Of a stretch of 64,000 nucleotides of DNA, positions 23,995 to 34,050 are shown piece by piece. The position numbers were made by a program, and so were the translations under genes. Below the pieces are notes generated by a model, which searched no databases, was not told the DNA's origin, and saw only the letters and a program-made list of their open reading frames with translations. Each line of letters opens with the position of its first letter. Position 1 is the first letter of the stretch. This stretch comes from Bradyrhizobium manausense (lineage in GTDB: Bacteria; Pseudomonadota; Alphaproteobacteria; Rhizobiales; Xanthobacteraceae), in assembly GCF_018130615.1 (NCBI RefSeq), contig NZ_JAFCKB010000017.1, positions 62,001 through 126,000 of the forward strand. Direction: 5' to 3'.

Positions 23995-25572
23995 ATGGCC
24001 CGCGATTCGCAAGCCGCTCTCGTCGCGTTGAACCGCTTCGGCTTCGGTGCCCGCGGCGGCGCATCCGGTGATCTCGTCAATGCGGCCTCCGATCCCCGAG
24101 GCTTCGTGAAGGCGGAACTGGCGCGTCCCGTTGGCGTGTTGCTGGAGGCGCCGGGCCTGCAATCGACGCCGCAGCTCGGGCAGGCCGCCTTCGCCTATCA
24201 GGACCAGGTCAAGCAGGCGCGCGAGGCGGCGAAGACGGCTGCGCCGACCGAGGCGCCGGCGCCGCCCGCCGATCCGAAGCCCGACAATCAACTGCGGCGC
24301 AATCTCTCGCTCAACACGGTGATGACCGAGATCGCAGGGCAAAGGGCCGAGGCCAAGCCTGCCGCCGACAGCAAGCCCGCCGACACGGCGATGAAAGCCG
24401 ACGGCATGCAGCCCAATGCAGCCGCGCCGCCGACTGCTGCAAAGCCGGCGCAGCCGCTCAACGTGATCCAGAAAACCTTTCGTGCCGAGGCGCTGGCGCG
24501 ATTGCAGCGCGCGGTGATGGTCGATTGCGGCTTCACCGAGCGCCTGGTCGTGTTCTGGTCCAACCATTTCTGCATCTCGGCGAGCAAGGGTGAACTGGCG
24601 CGGATGTGGGCCGGGGCGTTCGAGCGCGAGGCGATCCGCCCGCATGTGCTGGGCCGCTTCGCCGACATGCTGAAGGCGGTCGAGCAGCATCCGGCGATGC
24701 TGTTCTTCCTCGATAACCAGCAATCGCTGGGGCCGGATTCGCGCGCAGGCCAAAACCGCAAGCGTGGGCTGAACGAGAATCTGGCGCGCGAGATCATGGA
24801 GCTGCATACGCTCGGCGTCGGCGGCGGCTACATCCAGGAGGACGTCACGTCGCTCGCGCGTATCATCACCGGTTGGACTTTTGCAGGCCGCAAAGGGCAG
24901 ATCGGGGCGCCGGGCTCCTTTGCCTTCAATGCCAATGCGCACCAGCCGGGTCCGCAGGTGCTGCTCGGCAAGACCTATGACGCGACCGGCCTTGCGCAGG
25001 GCGAGGCTGCGCTTGCCGACATCGCGCGCCATCCGTCGACGGCGAATTTCATCGCGACAAAATTCGTTCGGCACTTCGTTGCGGACGACCCGCCGCCGGC
25101 GCTGGTGGCGCGATTGCGCGATGTCTTCGTCAAGACCGACGGCGATCTCAAGGCGCTCGCAACAGCGCTGGTCGATTCCGACGAAGCCTGGAAGGCGCCG
25201 CTGACCAAGATGCGCAGTCCCTACGATTTCCTGATCGCGAGTGGGCGGCTGCTTGCGCGCGTGCCGGAGGATCCCGGTTTCTACCTCAACAGCCTGAACC
25301 TGCTCGGCCAACCCTTGTGGACGCCGGCCGGACCCAACGGGTTTCCCGACACCACAGCGGCATGGGCCGCGCCCGAAGGCATGAAGCTCCGGCTCGACAT
25401 CGCGTCGCAAATGGGCGCACGGCTCGGGCCCAATATCGATCCGCTCGATTTGCTGGAGTTTGCCGCAGGCGACGCGGCGTCAACCGAAACGCGCAAGACT
25501 ATCGAGCGCGCGGAATCGCGTCAGCAAGCGCTGGCGCTGCTCTTGATGTCGCCGGAATTGCAGAGGAGATGA
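23995..25572 (+). CDS. DUF1800 domain-containing protein
   Basis: A 525-residue DUF1800 protein. The N-terminal LNRFGFGARGG is the family signature; residues about 75-165 are an Ala/Pro/Lys-rich linker. The conserved core follows: VFWSNHFCIS, GLNENLAREIMELHTLGV, DVTSLARIITGW, then RHPSTANFIATKFVRHFVAD. No signal peptide is apparent. The stop codon overlaps the start of the following DUF1501 gene. DUF1800 and DUF1501 proteins are co-encoded in many phyla; their joint role is unknown, with export and surface roles proposed. Confidence 0.92.
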   Translation: MARDSQAALVALNRFGFGARGGASGDLVNAASDPRGFVKAELARPVGVLLEAPGLQSTPQLGQAAFAYQDQVKQAREAAKTAAPTEAPAPPADPKPDNQLRRNLSLNTVMTEIAGQRAEAKPAADSKPADTAMKADGMQPNAAAPPTAAKPAQPLNVIQKTFRAEALARLQRAVMVDCGFTERLVVFWSNHFCISASKGELARMWAGAFEREAIRPHVLGRFADMLKAVEQHPAMLFFLDNQQSLGPDSRAGQNRKRGLNENLAREIMELHTLGVGGGYIQEDVTSLARIITGWTFAGRKGQIGAPGSFAFNANAHQPGPQVLLGKTYDATGLAQGEAALADIARHPSTANFIATKFVRHFVADDPPPALVARLRDVFVKTDGDLKALATALVDSDEAWKAPLTKMRSPYDFLIASGRLLARVPEDPGFYLNSLNLLGQPLWTPAGPNGFPDTTAAWAAPEGMKLRLDIASQMGARLGPNIDPLDLLEFAAGDAASTETRKTIERAESRQQALALLLMSPELQRR

Positions 25573-26792
25573 TGATGGTCGACTGCGTCGAAAATCGGCT
25601 CCTCACCTCGCGCCGCGGCCTTCTGCTCGGCGGCGCCTCCTTCGCGGCCTGGGCCTATTTGCCGAAATTTGCGAGCGCCGCCGACGGCCGCGATCCCAGG
25701 TTGGTCGTCGTGATCCTGCGCGGCGCTCTCGACGGGCTCGCGACCGTCGCGCCGGTCGGCGACCCCGACTATGCCGGCCTGCACGGCTCGATCGCGCTCG
25801 CGGTGGACGGCGCGCATCCCGCGACCGGGCTCGACGGCTTCTTCGCGCTGCATCCGGCGATGCCGGAATTTGCACGCATGTACCGCGACCAGCATGCCGC
25901 GGTGATCCATGCGGTGGCGACGCCGTATCGCGATCGCTCGCATTTCGACGGCCAGGACGTGCTCGAGAGCGGCTATGCCGGGCCGGGCCGCGTGCAGTCC
26001 GGCTGGCTCAACCGCGCGCTCGAAGCGCTGCCGCGCGGCGAGCGTGTGTCGAGCGGGCTGGCGATCGGTCCGACCACGCCGCTGGTGCTGCGCGGCAGTG
26101 CGCCGACGGTCGGCTGGGCGCCCGTCGCGCTGCCGCAGGCCGACGACGACACCGCGATGCGGCTGGTCGATCTCTATCGCCATCGCGATCCCGCGCTGGC
26201 CTCGGCGCTGTCGCAAGGGCTTCAGCTGGAGAAGGCCGCGAGCGGCGACGACATGAAGCCGAAGCCCGGCAACCAGGTCGCGCAGATGCGGCAGGTCGCG
26301 CGCGGCGCGGCCAAGCTGATGGCCGCCGACGACGGTCCGCGTATCGCCGCACTCGCTTTCGACGGCTGGGATACGCATGCCAATGAAGGCGGCCCGGTGG
26401 GGCGGCTCGCCTTCCTGCTCGGTGGGCTCGATGGCGCGCTCGCTGAATTCGAAAGCGGCTTGGGGGATCGCTGGCGCGACACCGTCGTCATCGTCGCCAC
26501 CGAGTTCGGCCGCACCGCGCGCATCAACGGCACCGACGGTACCGACCATGGCACCGGCACCATCGCGCTGCTCGCCGGCGGCGCCGTGAAGGGTGGTCGC
26601 GTCATCTCCGACTGGCCCGGCCTCAAGCCCGCCAACCTCTTCGAGGCCCGCGACCTCAAGCCCACCACCGACCTGCGCTGCGTGATCAAGGGCGTGCTGC
26701 AGGGACAGTTCAGCCTGTCGGATCGCGTGCTGTCCGAGACGGTGTTCCCCGACAGCGCGGGCGCAAGGCCGATGAAGGGATTGGTAATTTAA
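25569..26792 (+). CDS. DUF1501 domain-containing protein, Tat-exported
   Basis: A 407-residue DUF1501 protein, a sulfatase/alkaline-phosphatase-fold relative. A twin-arginine signal (TSRRGLLLGGASFAAWAY) lies near residue 15 and is probably cleaved after FASA. Core motifs follow: LVVVILRGALDGLATV, YRDRSHFDGQDVLESG, GWDTHANEGG and FGRTARINGTDGTDHG. Three consecutive ATGs (25569, 25572, 25575) are possible starts; the first overlaps the DUF1800 stop. Two genes and one mRNA imply a two-protein system in the periplasm or on the cell surface. Confidence 0.92.
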   Translation: MMMVDCVENRLLTSRRGLLLGGASFAAWAYLPKFASAADGRDPRLVVVILRGALDGLATVAPVGDPDYAGLHGSIALAVDGAHPATGLDGFFALHPAMPEFARMYRDQHAAVIHAVATPYRDRSHFDGQDVLESGYAGPGRVQSGWLNRALEALPRGERVSSGLAIGPTTPLVLRGSAPTVGWAPVALPQADDDTAMRLVDLYRHRDPALASALSQGLQLEKAASGDDMKPKPGNQVAQMRQVARGAAKLMAADDGPRIAALAFDGWDTHANEGGPVGRLAFLLGGLDGALAEFESGLGDRWRDTVVIVATEFGRTARINGTDGTDHGTGTIALLAGGAVKGGRVISDWPGLKPANLFEARDLKPTTDLRCVIKGVLQGQFSLSDRVLSETVFPDSAGARPMKGLVI

Positions 26793-27000
26793 CCTCTCCC
26801 CGCTCTTTTGCGGGGAGAGGTCGGATCGCGTAGCGATCCGGGTGAGGGGCAGTGCACATCGTTTGCCAAAGCAGCGGTCCATCCGACTCGCACAACGATC
26901 GTGCGAAGGTCATGCATATCGCCTACAATCTGGACCAAACTCGCGGAGGCGGCCCCTCACCCCACCTGCTCCCCGTAAGAACGGAGCGAGGGAGTGAGAT
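26792..27000. repeat. Interspersed GC-rich palindromic repeat, two half-copies
   Basis: CCTCTCCCCGCTCTTTTGCGGGGAGAGG at 26793-26820 and its partner CTCCCCGTAAGAACGGAG near 26968, with GGATCGCGTAGCGATCC just after the first. It occupies the gap before the ABM-domain gene; no other gene is seen there. Confidence 0.8.
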
Positions 27001-27034
27001 AGCGGTGCTTCGCTCACATCAGGAGGCCACCCGC

Positions 27035-27358
27035 ATGTACATCGCCATGAACCGCTTCCGTGTCGCCAAGGGTTCGGAATCAGCCTTCGAACAGGTCTGG
27101 GCGTCGCGCGACACGCATCTGGACAAGGTGCCGGGCTTCGTCGAATTCCATCTGCTCAGAGGGCCCGAGCTCGAGGACCACACGCTCTATGCCTCGCACA
27201 CCGTGTGGGCGAACCACGCGGCGTTCGAGGCCTGGACCAGGTCGGAGGCGTTTCGCGCGGCGCACGCCCGTGCCGGCGACAACAAGCCGCTCTATCTCGG
27301 CCATCCCCAGTTTGAAGGTTTTGAAGTGATGCAGACGGTGGGGCGCGGCACGAAGTAG
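27035..27358 (+). CDS. ABM-domain protein, HmuQ/IsdG-type heme monooxygenase-like
   Basis: A 107-residue ferredoxin-like ABM-domain protein. The family N/W/H triad for heme binding in IsdG/HmuQ-type enzymes is plausibly N6 (MYIAMNRF), W in ASHTVWANHAAFEAW and H in FRAAHARAG. Rhizobial HmuQ and HmuD cleave heme to biliverdin and iron; as far as I remember them the resemblance is close, but a general ABM monooxygenase cannot be excluded. The start is fixed by CAGGAGG 9 bases before ATG. No hmu uptake genes or Irr/RirA box are visible beside it. Confidence 0.75.
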   Translation: MYIAMNRFRVAKGSESAFEQVWASRDTHLDKVPGFVEFHLLRGPELEDHTLYASHTVWANHAAFEAWTRSEAFRAAHARAGDNKPLYLGHPQFEGFEVMQTVGRGTK

Positions 27359-27374
27359 CGCCGCGCCGTAAGGA

Positions 27375-28316
27375 TCAGCCCTTCGTGATCTTGTCGATCT
27401 CGGCGAGATCATCCGCGCTGAGCTGCCAGGCGATCGCCTTGACGTTCTGCTCGATCTGCTCGACGCGGGTGGCGCCTGCGATCACGCTCGACACCTGCGG
27501 ACGGGCGGCGAGCCAGGAGAAGGCGAGCTCGAGCATCGAGTGGCCGCGCGCCTTGGCAAAGGCCTGGAGCTTCTCGACGATGTCCTCGTTGCGTGGGGTC
27601 ACGTAGCGGTCGCGCAGCGCCGGCGCCTTGCCAAAGCGCGTGTCGGCCGGAGCTGTCGCGCCGCGCTGGTATTTGCCGGTCAGAAGACCGCTCGCCAGCG
27701 GGAAGAACGGCAACAGGCCGAGCTTGTACTCCTTGGCTGCGGGCAGCAAATCCTTCTCGATGTCGCGGACGACGAGGCTGTACTCGTCCTGGGCCGAGAC
27801 GAAGCGGCTGACATTCATCGCGCGCGCGGTGAACTCGGCTTCCGCGATGCGCCACGCCGGAAAGTTGGAGTGGCCGATGTAGCGCACCTTGCCCTGGCGG
27901 ACGAGATCGTCGAGCGCGCGCAGCGTCTCTTCCATCGGCGTCAGCGGATCGTAATCATGCTGCTGATAGAGGTCGATGTAGTCGGTCTTGAGCCGCGTCA
28001 GGCTGGCCTCGACCGCGTTCATGATGTAGCGGCGCGAGGCGCCCTGCTTGGTGCCGTCGGCCGCCATCGGCTTGGAATATTTGGTGGCGAGCACGATGTC
28101 CTTGCGGCGGTCGCCGAGCACGGTGCCGAGCACCGTCTCCGAACCGCCCTGGCCGGCATAGATGTCGGCGGTGTCGAACAGCGTGATGCCGAGATCGATC
28201 GCGCGATGGATCACCTTGCGCGAGGTTTCCAGGTCGGTGCGCTGGCCGAAATTGTTGCAGCCGAGCCCGACCGCAGACACGCGCAGGCCGGAGCCGCCGA
28301 GATTACGAATTTCCAT
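27375..28316 (-). CDS. Aldo/keto reductase
   Basis: A 313-residue NADPH-dependent TIM-barrel oxidoreductase. The catalytic tetrad is visible: Asp in FDTADIYAGQGGSE with Tyr just after, Lys in LATKYSKP, and His in LYQQHDYDPLTP. The C-terminal NADP-binding region is SSVIAGATRVEQIEQN. It resembles the YajO/Tas-type subgroup. ATG at MEIRNLGGSGLRVSAVG is chosen; the 35 codons upstream are not family-like. Physiological substrate unknown. Confidence 0.92.
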   Translation of the reverse strand: MEIRNLGGSGLRVSAVGLGCNNFGQRTDLETSRKVIHRAIDLGITLFDTADIYAGQGGSETVLGTVLGDRRKDIVLATKYSKPMAADGTKQGASRRYIMNAVEASLTRLKTDYIDLYQQHDYDPLTPMEETLRALDDLVRQGKVRYIGHSNFPAWRIAEAEFTARAMNVSRFVSAQDEYSLVVRDIEKDLLPAAKEYKLGLLPFFPLASGLLTGKYQRGATAPADTRFGKAPALRDRYVTPRNEDIVEKLQAFAKARGHSMLELAFSWLAARPQVSSVIAGATRVEQIEQNVKAIAWQLSADDLAEIDKITKG

Positions 28317-28419
28317 GGGAGATCCTGTCAGAACGAAGCAAGCGCCCATTGTGACCGCGGTGCGCTGCACCGGCAAGCGGCTGGCCGCGTTGCTGCCATG
28401 CTGGCAAAGAGAGACGGAC

Positions 28420-28464
28420 AAAAAAACGCGGCCCCTGTCAGACGCGGCGACTGACGGGGACCGC
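28420..28464 (-). terminator. Probable intrinsic terminator downstream of the GNAT gene
   Basis: On the minus strand, GCGGTCCCCGTCAG pairs with CTGACAGGGGCCGC (12 of 14 pairs, one G-U) across a 9-base loop and is followed by GTTTTTTT. It lies about 110 bases after the GNAT stop. Confidence 0.6.
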
Positions 28465-28574
28465 TTGGGGCGCTTGATCGGTGACGGGGGGCCTGATCAG
28501 ACGCGACTGCAGCCTAGCCCCGGTGTGTAACGCCCCGGTGACAAAGGGAGTTATCCACAGGGTGTGGCGGGGGA

Positions 28575-29030
28575 TTAGAACAGCTTGCGATAGACGATGA
28601 AGCCGGAGCGCTCCGCGACCTTGTCGTACAGGCTCTGCGCGGTGGTGTTGGTCTCGTGCGTCTGCCAGTAGACGCGCGGCGCGCCCGCGAGCTTGGCCCG
28701 CTCATAGACGCCATAGATCAGCGCCGAGGCGACGCCCTTGCCGCGGGACGCTTCCAGCGTGAACAGGTCCTGCAAATAGCAGGACGGCTCGATCGCGGTG
28801 GTGCTGCGATGGAACAGATAATGCGTGAGCCCGAGCAGGCGGCCATCGCTTTCGGCAACCAGCGCATGCACCGGCTCATAGGCATCGAAGAAGCGCTGCC
28901 AGGTCATGCGCGTGATCTCGGGTGCGAGTGCAGTCGGGCCCGAGCGGCCATAGAAGGCGTTATAGCCGTCCCACAACGGCAGCCATTGATCGTAGTCCTG
29001 CCGGGTGACGGAGCGAATGGTGAGCGACAT
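28575..29030 (-). CDS. GNAT family N-acetyltransferase
   Basis: A 151-residue GNAT enzyme, starting MSLTIRSVTRQDYDQWLPLW. The acetyl-CoA-binding motif A reads LFTLEASRGKGVASALI (the Q/R-x-x-G-x-G/A signature is RGKGVA), followed by motif B VYWQTHETNTTAQSLYDKVA. It acetylates an unknown small molecule or protein. An upstream ATG (29090) would add 20 residues without clear homology. It lies 75 bases downstream of the PAS-domain gene on the same strand. Confidence 0.85.
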   Translation of the reverse strand: MSLTIRSVTRQDYDQWLPLWDGYNAFYGRSGPTALAPEITRMTWQRFFDAYEPVHALVAESDGRLLGLTHYLFHRSTTAIEPSCYLQDLFTLEASRGKGVASALIYGVYERAKLAGAPRVYWQTHETNTTAQSLYDKVAERSGFIVYRKLF

Positions 29031-29105
29031 CTGGGAAATCCGCGGGTCGATGAAGCGTCCTTCATACGTGATGAGGGGCGCATCGATCAATTGTGACGTC
29101 GCACA

Positions 29106-29918
29106 TCACTCCGCCACGCGCAGGTATCGGATCAGCTTCCGCCCGGTGGGATCGCGCAGCGAGCGGTAGTAGTCGGCGCGCCCGGGCGCATCGGTGTGGC
29201 GCACGAGGTCGGTCACCGGCGTATAGCTCAGCATGCGGCCGCCGTCGGGCAGCGCGGTGCAGACGAAACGCAACACCTCGCCGTTGCGCAAATTGATGTT
29301 GATCGGCGTGGCGTCGCCGATCCGCACCATCTCCATGCGCTGTGCGATGAAGACGCCGAGCTCATCCTCCGGCAGCTCGAATGCGCCGGTGTCGCGGCCG
29401 TGATACATCAGCGCGATGAAGGGCGGCTTGTCGTCGGCCTTCTCGTCCGGCAGTGCGAAATAATCGCGGAAGGCGCGGTTGATGAATTCGGCGCGGGTCT
29501 CGGCATCGAGCAGCACGATGCCGATATCGACCCGGTCGAGCGCGGCCGACAGGCGCGCGGCGGTGGCATGGTTGTGCCGCTCGGCGGCAAAGGCATCGAG
29601 CAGGCGCTCGCGCATCAACCCGGTGATGCCTGCTGTGCCGGCGGTGGTCAGCGCCAGCAGCCCGAGTTGCGCGAGATCGGCCGCGGCAAAGCCGGGCGCG
29701 GTGCGATGGCTGAGCGCGAGCAGCGCCGCGCCGATCACGGCGATGGCGGCGCTGCCGAGCGCTGACGCAAAGCCCGAGAGCGAACCGGCCAACGCCACGA
29801 TACAGACGAACAGCGGTGCCAACGAGAGCGCGGGCGCATGACGGTCGAGCAGAATCGCCAGCAGTGCGATCGCTGCCGTCAGCACGGGACCGGAAATGGC
29901 TCGCCATCCGAACCGCAT
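29106..29918 (-). CDS. Membrane PAS-domain protein without output domain
   Basis: A 270-residue protein. The N-terminal half has three or four transmembrane segments (residues 8-105), a DUF4118-like arrangement. A linker then carries HNHATAARLSAALDRVDIGIVLLD, leading into a PAS-like sensor domain (residues about 125-250) with FINRAFRDYFALPDEK. There is no kinase, GGDEF or HTH output. It may be a truncated sensor or a ligand-binding partner of another protein. ATG follows GGGAGGAACGAGCGAGGG-like sequence. Confidence 0.75.
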   Translation of the reverse strand: MRFGWRAISGPVLTAAIALLAILLDRHAPALSLAPLFVCIVALAGSLSGFASALGSAAIAVIGAALLALSHRTAPGFAAADLAQLGLLALTTAGTAGITGLMRERLLDAFAAERHNHATAARLSAALDRVDIGIVLLDAETRAEFINRAFRDYFALPDEKADDKPPFIALMYHGRDTGAFELPEDELGVFIAQRMEMVRIGDATPININLRNGEVLRFVCTALPDGGRMLSYTPVTDLVRHTDAPGRADYYRSLRDPTGRKLIRYLRVAE

Positions 29919-30048
29919 GGACCCTCGCTCGTTCCTCCCTGAACGAGATAAGGCGGTCAGACTGACCCATGGTTGCGCGAACGCAAGCCGGTTTCGCGCG
30001 GCGCACTTAAGGGGCGCTTGCAGGCACGTCCAAAGCTTTCAGATCATT

Positions 30049-30207
30049 TTAGGCCAAATGCGCGTGCATGACGCGCTGTTGCGGCGCGGGCGCATTCAGC
30101 GTCGATATTCCCGGACCCTTGCGGGTGCCGACGAAAATCAGCAGCGATGCCGCGACCAGGATGGCCGCGGTCAGGGTGATTGCGACGATGACCACAGGCG
30201 ATTTCAT
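30049..30207 (-). CDS. Small single-pass membrane protein, 52 residues
   Basis: A short frame MKSPVVIVAITLTAAILVAA with one N-terminal transmembrane helix (residues 4-26) and a polar tail TRKGPGISTLNAPAPQQRVM ending HAHLA. A second ATG one codon upstream (30210) is also possible. ACAGGACA precedes it as ribosome site. It follows the 58-residue gene on the same strand by about 70 bases and probably shares its transcript. Function unknown. Confidence 0.6.
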   Translation of the reverse strand: MKSPVVIVAITLTAAILVAASLLIFVGTRKGPGISTLNAPAPQQRVMHAHLA

Positions 30208-30280
30208 CATTGTCCTGTCGCGATGCCGGTCGGCGCGAGGCTGCGCGGCACCTTGAAGGCTGTTGAGGATGAAACGGGGA

Positions 30281-30457
30281 TCAGACCGGCAGGCCCATCG
30301 CCATGGTCGCCTTGGTCGACAGTACCGTGAGGGTAACGATCAGACACAGCGACAGCGCCGCAACGGCGAGCGAGGCCGCCACCGCGTTGGTTAGCCGGGA
30401 AGACGAGACCGTATCGGTTTGCCTCTGAAAGCCGACCGTGCCGGACGCCCGAATCAT
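30281..30457 (-). CDS. Small single-pass membrane protein, 58 residues
   Basis: MIRASGTVGFQRQTDTVSSS then a hydrophobic helix around residues 24-50 (AASLAVAALSLCLIVTLTVL) and a short end MAMGLPV. AAGGA lies 8 bases before the ATG, an excellent ribosome site. It is not seen as part of any larger frame. It is probably co-transcribed with the 52-residue membrane gene downstream. Function unknown. Confidence 0.6.
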   Translation of the reverse strand: MIRASGTVGFQRQTDTVSSSRLTNAVAASLAVAALSLCLIVTLTVLSTKATMAMGLPV

Positions 30458-30611
30458 GGTCTAAATCCTTCAACGTGCGAGCGAATCACCCGCGACGCCG
30501 GACAATTTCACAATTTCAACTGGCAATATTGCGGCGGTGATCGCTCCGAAAACGGCGGGATTGCGGCAAAGGTTAACGCCATGCCCGCTATTTCTTAACG
30601 CTTCACCGGTT

Positions 30612-31262
30612 TCAGGCGCCGGCGGCGATGCTGGCGGGGTCGTCGATGTCGGCGGGGCGCCAGTCCATCGTCACGAAGCCGGGCGCAGCCTCGACGCGCT
30701 TCAGCCAGTCCCGGATCGCCGGAAAAGGCTCCAGGTCAAAATCGCAGCGGTCGGCGAGGTGGGTGTAGCCGTACAGCGCGATGTCGGCGACCGTGAGCTG
30801 GCGCGCGGCGAAGTAGGCGTTGGTCCTGAGGTGGTTTTCCATCACCTGGAGCGCGCCATAGCCGCGCTCCATCCAGTCCTCGAGCGCGTGGGTCTGCAGG
30901 TCGCGGCCGCCCTTGACCAGCGACAGCCAGAAATAGGCGGCGCCGATGTTGGGTTCGAGCGCGTGCTGCTCGAAGAACATCCATTGCAGCGCCTCGGCGC
31001 GATCGATCCGGTTCTCCGGCGCGAGCGGCGTACCGACCGCGACGTACCAGAGGATGGCGTTGGACTCGGCGAGGAAGCGGCTGTCGCCGACCTCGAGCAG
31101 CGGCACCTGGCCGGACGGGTTTTTGGTCAGAAAGTCCGGCGTGCGGCTCTCGCCGCGCAGAATGTCCACCTCGACCGCTTCGTAGGGTACGTTCAACAGC
31201 GCCAGCGCAAGGCGGACCTTGTAGCTGTTGCCCGAGCGTTGCATCGAATAGAGCTTGTACAT
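30612..31262 (-). CDS. Glutathione S-transferase family protein
   Basis: A 216-residue GST. The N-terminal domain starts MYKLYSMQRSGNSYKVRLAL, with the active-site Ser in RSGNSYKVRLALALLNVPYE; the cis-Pro region is PSGQVPLLEVG and the glutathione-binding motif ESNAILWYVA. The C-terminal all-helical domain includes LTVADIALYGYTHLADRC. It resembles the Rhizobiales GST at 47926 in its N-terminal half. Substrate unknown. Confidence 0.88.
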   Translation of the reverse strand: MYKLYSMQRSGNSYKVRLALALLNVPYEAVEVDILRGESRTPDFLTKNPSGQVPLLEVGDSRFLAESNAILWYVAVGTPLAPENRIDRAEALQWMFFEQHALEPNIGAAYFWLSLVKGGRDLQTHALEDWMERGYGALQVMENHLRTNAYFAARQLTVADIALYGYTHLADRCDFDLEPFPAIRDWLKRVEAAPGFVTMDWRPADIDDPASIAAGA

Positions 31263-31530
31263 TCTGGGAGTTCGATTCCAAGGACGGGAAGGTGCGGTGC
31301 GTGTTGCCCCGGACCGCGGCTAAACAATGATGCCGATGCGAATCCGCCGCAAGGGCTGGTCCATAGAAAAACTCGAAACGCCTACCGCACTGCAACGCCA
31401 GAGAAGATCATGTTCGCAGCGATTTGCAAATCAGATCACGCTTGCGTCAGCATGCGCGACTCATCGCTTCGCGCGATCGTGTGCGAGAGAGCGGGAGCTG
31501 TTGGATTTGGGCCGTTGATGCTTCCACATC

Positions 31531-31653
31531 GTCATGGTCGGGCTTGTCCCGGCCATCCACGCCTTGCCCCGCGGAACGAAGAACGCGGATGCCCGGGCCT
31601 TCGCCTCGCCGAAGCGGCTTCGGGCGGGCAGGCGGGACAAGCCCGGGCATGAC
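31531..31653. repeat. Interspersed repeat of the 'catggtcgggcttgtcccgg' type
   Basis: GTCATGGTCGGGCTTGTCCC at the left and CGGGACAAGCCCGGGCATGAC at the right form long inverted ends, with internal GCCGAAGCGGCTTCGGGCGGG. It lies in the 646-base gap (31263-31908) upstream of the aspartate aminotransferase gene; apart from it I see no gene there. Confidence 0.8.
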
Positions 31654-31872
31654 GGTGTGCTGGTTTCGTAGCGGCACGCAACACGCAAAATTGCTCCGAG
31701 GACAAGGCTTGCCGGATATGAGCGGTTTGCCCGGCAAAGTTACGGAAAATTGCGGGAAATCGAGCCTCCGGCCGCAGGAAATCGGTAAACTTTTGCGAGA
31801 TCGGGCCGAAGTTTCTTGCGGTGCAGCGGCACACGTTTTAGGGTGTCTGCATTCCCACAATTGGAGTCGTGA

Positions 31873-33111
<1,239 letters not shown>

Positions 33112-33134
33112 GCCTGTCGCGACATGCAAATTGG

Positions 33135-33161
33135 AAAGGCCCGCTTCGGCGGGCCTTTTTT
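33135..33161 (+). terminator. Intrinsic terminator of the aspartate aminotransferase gene
   Basis: AAAGGCCCGC and GCGGGCCTTT pair perfectly (10 bases) around TTCG, followed by TTT. It lies 23 bases after the stop codon. Confidence 0.92.
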
Positions 33162-33217
33162 ATGCGTGTTTCGATTGGGTGGAGTCGGATGGGCTGTTGC
33201 TCTGGCCGGCATCGTGC

Positions 33218-33425
33218 TCGACCCCCTCACCCGGATTGCTGCCGGACGATGCTTCGCATCGCCGGGGCAATCCAACCTCTCCCCGCAGAAGGGCGGGGAG
33301 AGGTTGGCTCGCGTCCGCTAGCGCGTTCTATTGATTGCCACGGTAAGGGGCGCACACTCGTGCACTCCCTCGCCCCGTTCTTACGGGGAGAGGGTGGGGT
33401 GAGGGTGGGGTGAGGGGCTCTATCC
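33218..33425. repeat. Interspersed GC-rich palindromic repeat, compound copy
   Basis: CCCCTCACCCGG, CCGGACGATGCTTCGCATCG-type arms, CCTCTCCCCGCAGAAGGGCGGGGAGAGG and CGCCCCGTTCTTACGGGGAGAGGG, with GGTGGGGTGAGG repeated twice at the right end. It fills the 435-base gap between the aspartate aminotransferase terminator and the DUF992 gene; no gene is seen in the gap. Confidence 0.8.
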
Positions 33426-33546
33426 GCGCCTTCGATTTTAGATGCCCTCCGATCTGGCACCCACAACACTCTTGTGGCATAGACCATCGCGCGTCGCTTG
33501 CAGCGCGCCCTCTCTGCCCGCATCACATTCATCGCCGGAGATTTTC

Positions 33547-34026
33547 ATGCGCCGCTCACTCCTCCTCGCCGGGCTCACTGCCGCGAGCCTCGTCGTCTCC
33601 GTCGCGGTCGCCAGCGCACAGTCGCGGTTGGTGAAGGTCGGCGTGCTGGAATGCCGCGGCGGCGCGAGCATCGGTTTTGTGGTGGGATCGGTGACCCATC
33701 TCGGCTGCGTGCTGCGCGCCGACGGTCTGCCCGAAGATCGCTACGTCGCGACGATCCGCAAAGTCGGCCTTGACATCGGCATCACCCAGGAGACGGCGCT
33801 CGCCTGGGGCGTGTTCGCGCCGGTCAATCGGCTCGGCCCCGGCGATCTCTCCGGCGATTATGCCGGCGCGCAAGGCAGCGCCTCGGTGGGCGTCGGCCTC
33901 GGCGGCAATGTGCTGGTCGGCGGCTCCAACAACTCGATCGCGCTTCAGCCGCTCAGCGTGCAGGGGCAGGTCGGGCTCAACGTTGCGGCCGGACTCGAAA
34001 GCCTGGAACTTCGTCCGGGCCGTTGA
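33547..34026 (+). CDS. DUF992 domain-containing secreted protein
   Basis: A 159-residue protein with a signal peptide (MRRSLLLAGLTAASLVVSVA, cleavage near ASA-QS). The DUF992 core follows: VKVGVLECRGGASIGFVVGS near the start, then GVDIGITQETALAWGVFAP-like sequence and a Gly-rich beta segment GASVGVGLGGNVLVGGS-like near residue 115. DUF992 proteins are periplasmic and alphaproteobacterial, of unknown function. The frame is open upstream but the signal peptide marks the start. Confidence 0.88.
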   Translation: MRRSLLLAGLTAASLVVSVAVASAQSRLVKVGVLECRGGASIGFVVGSVTHLGCVLRADGLPEDRYVATIRKVGLDIGITQETALAWGVFAPVNRLGPGDLSGDYAGAQGSASVGVGLGGNVLVGGSNNSIALQPLSVQGQVGLNVAAGLESLELRPGR

Positions 34027-34050
34027 GATATTTGCAGACGAGGCTTTCTC

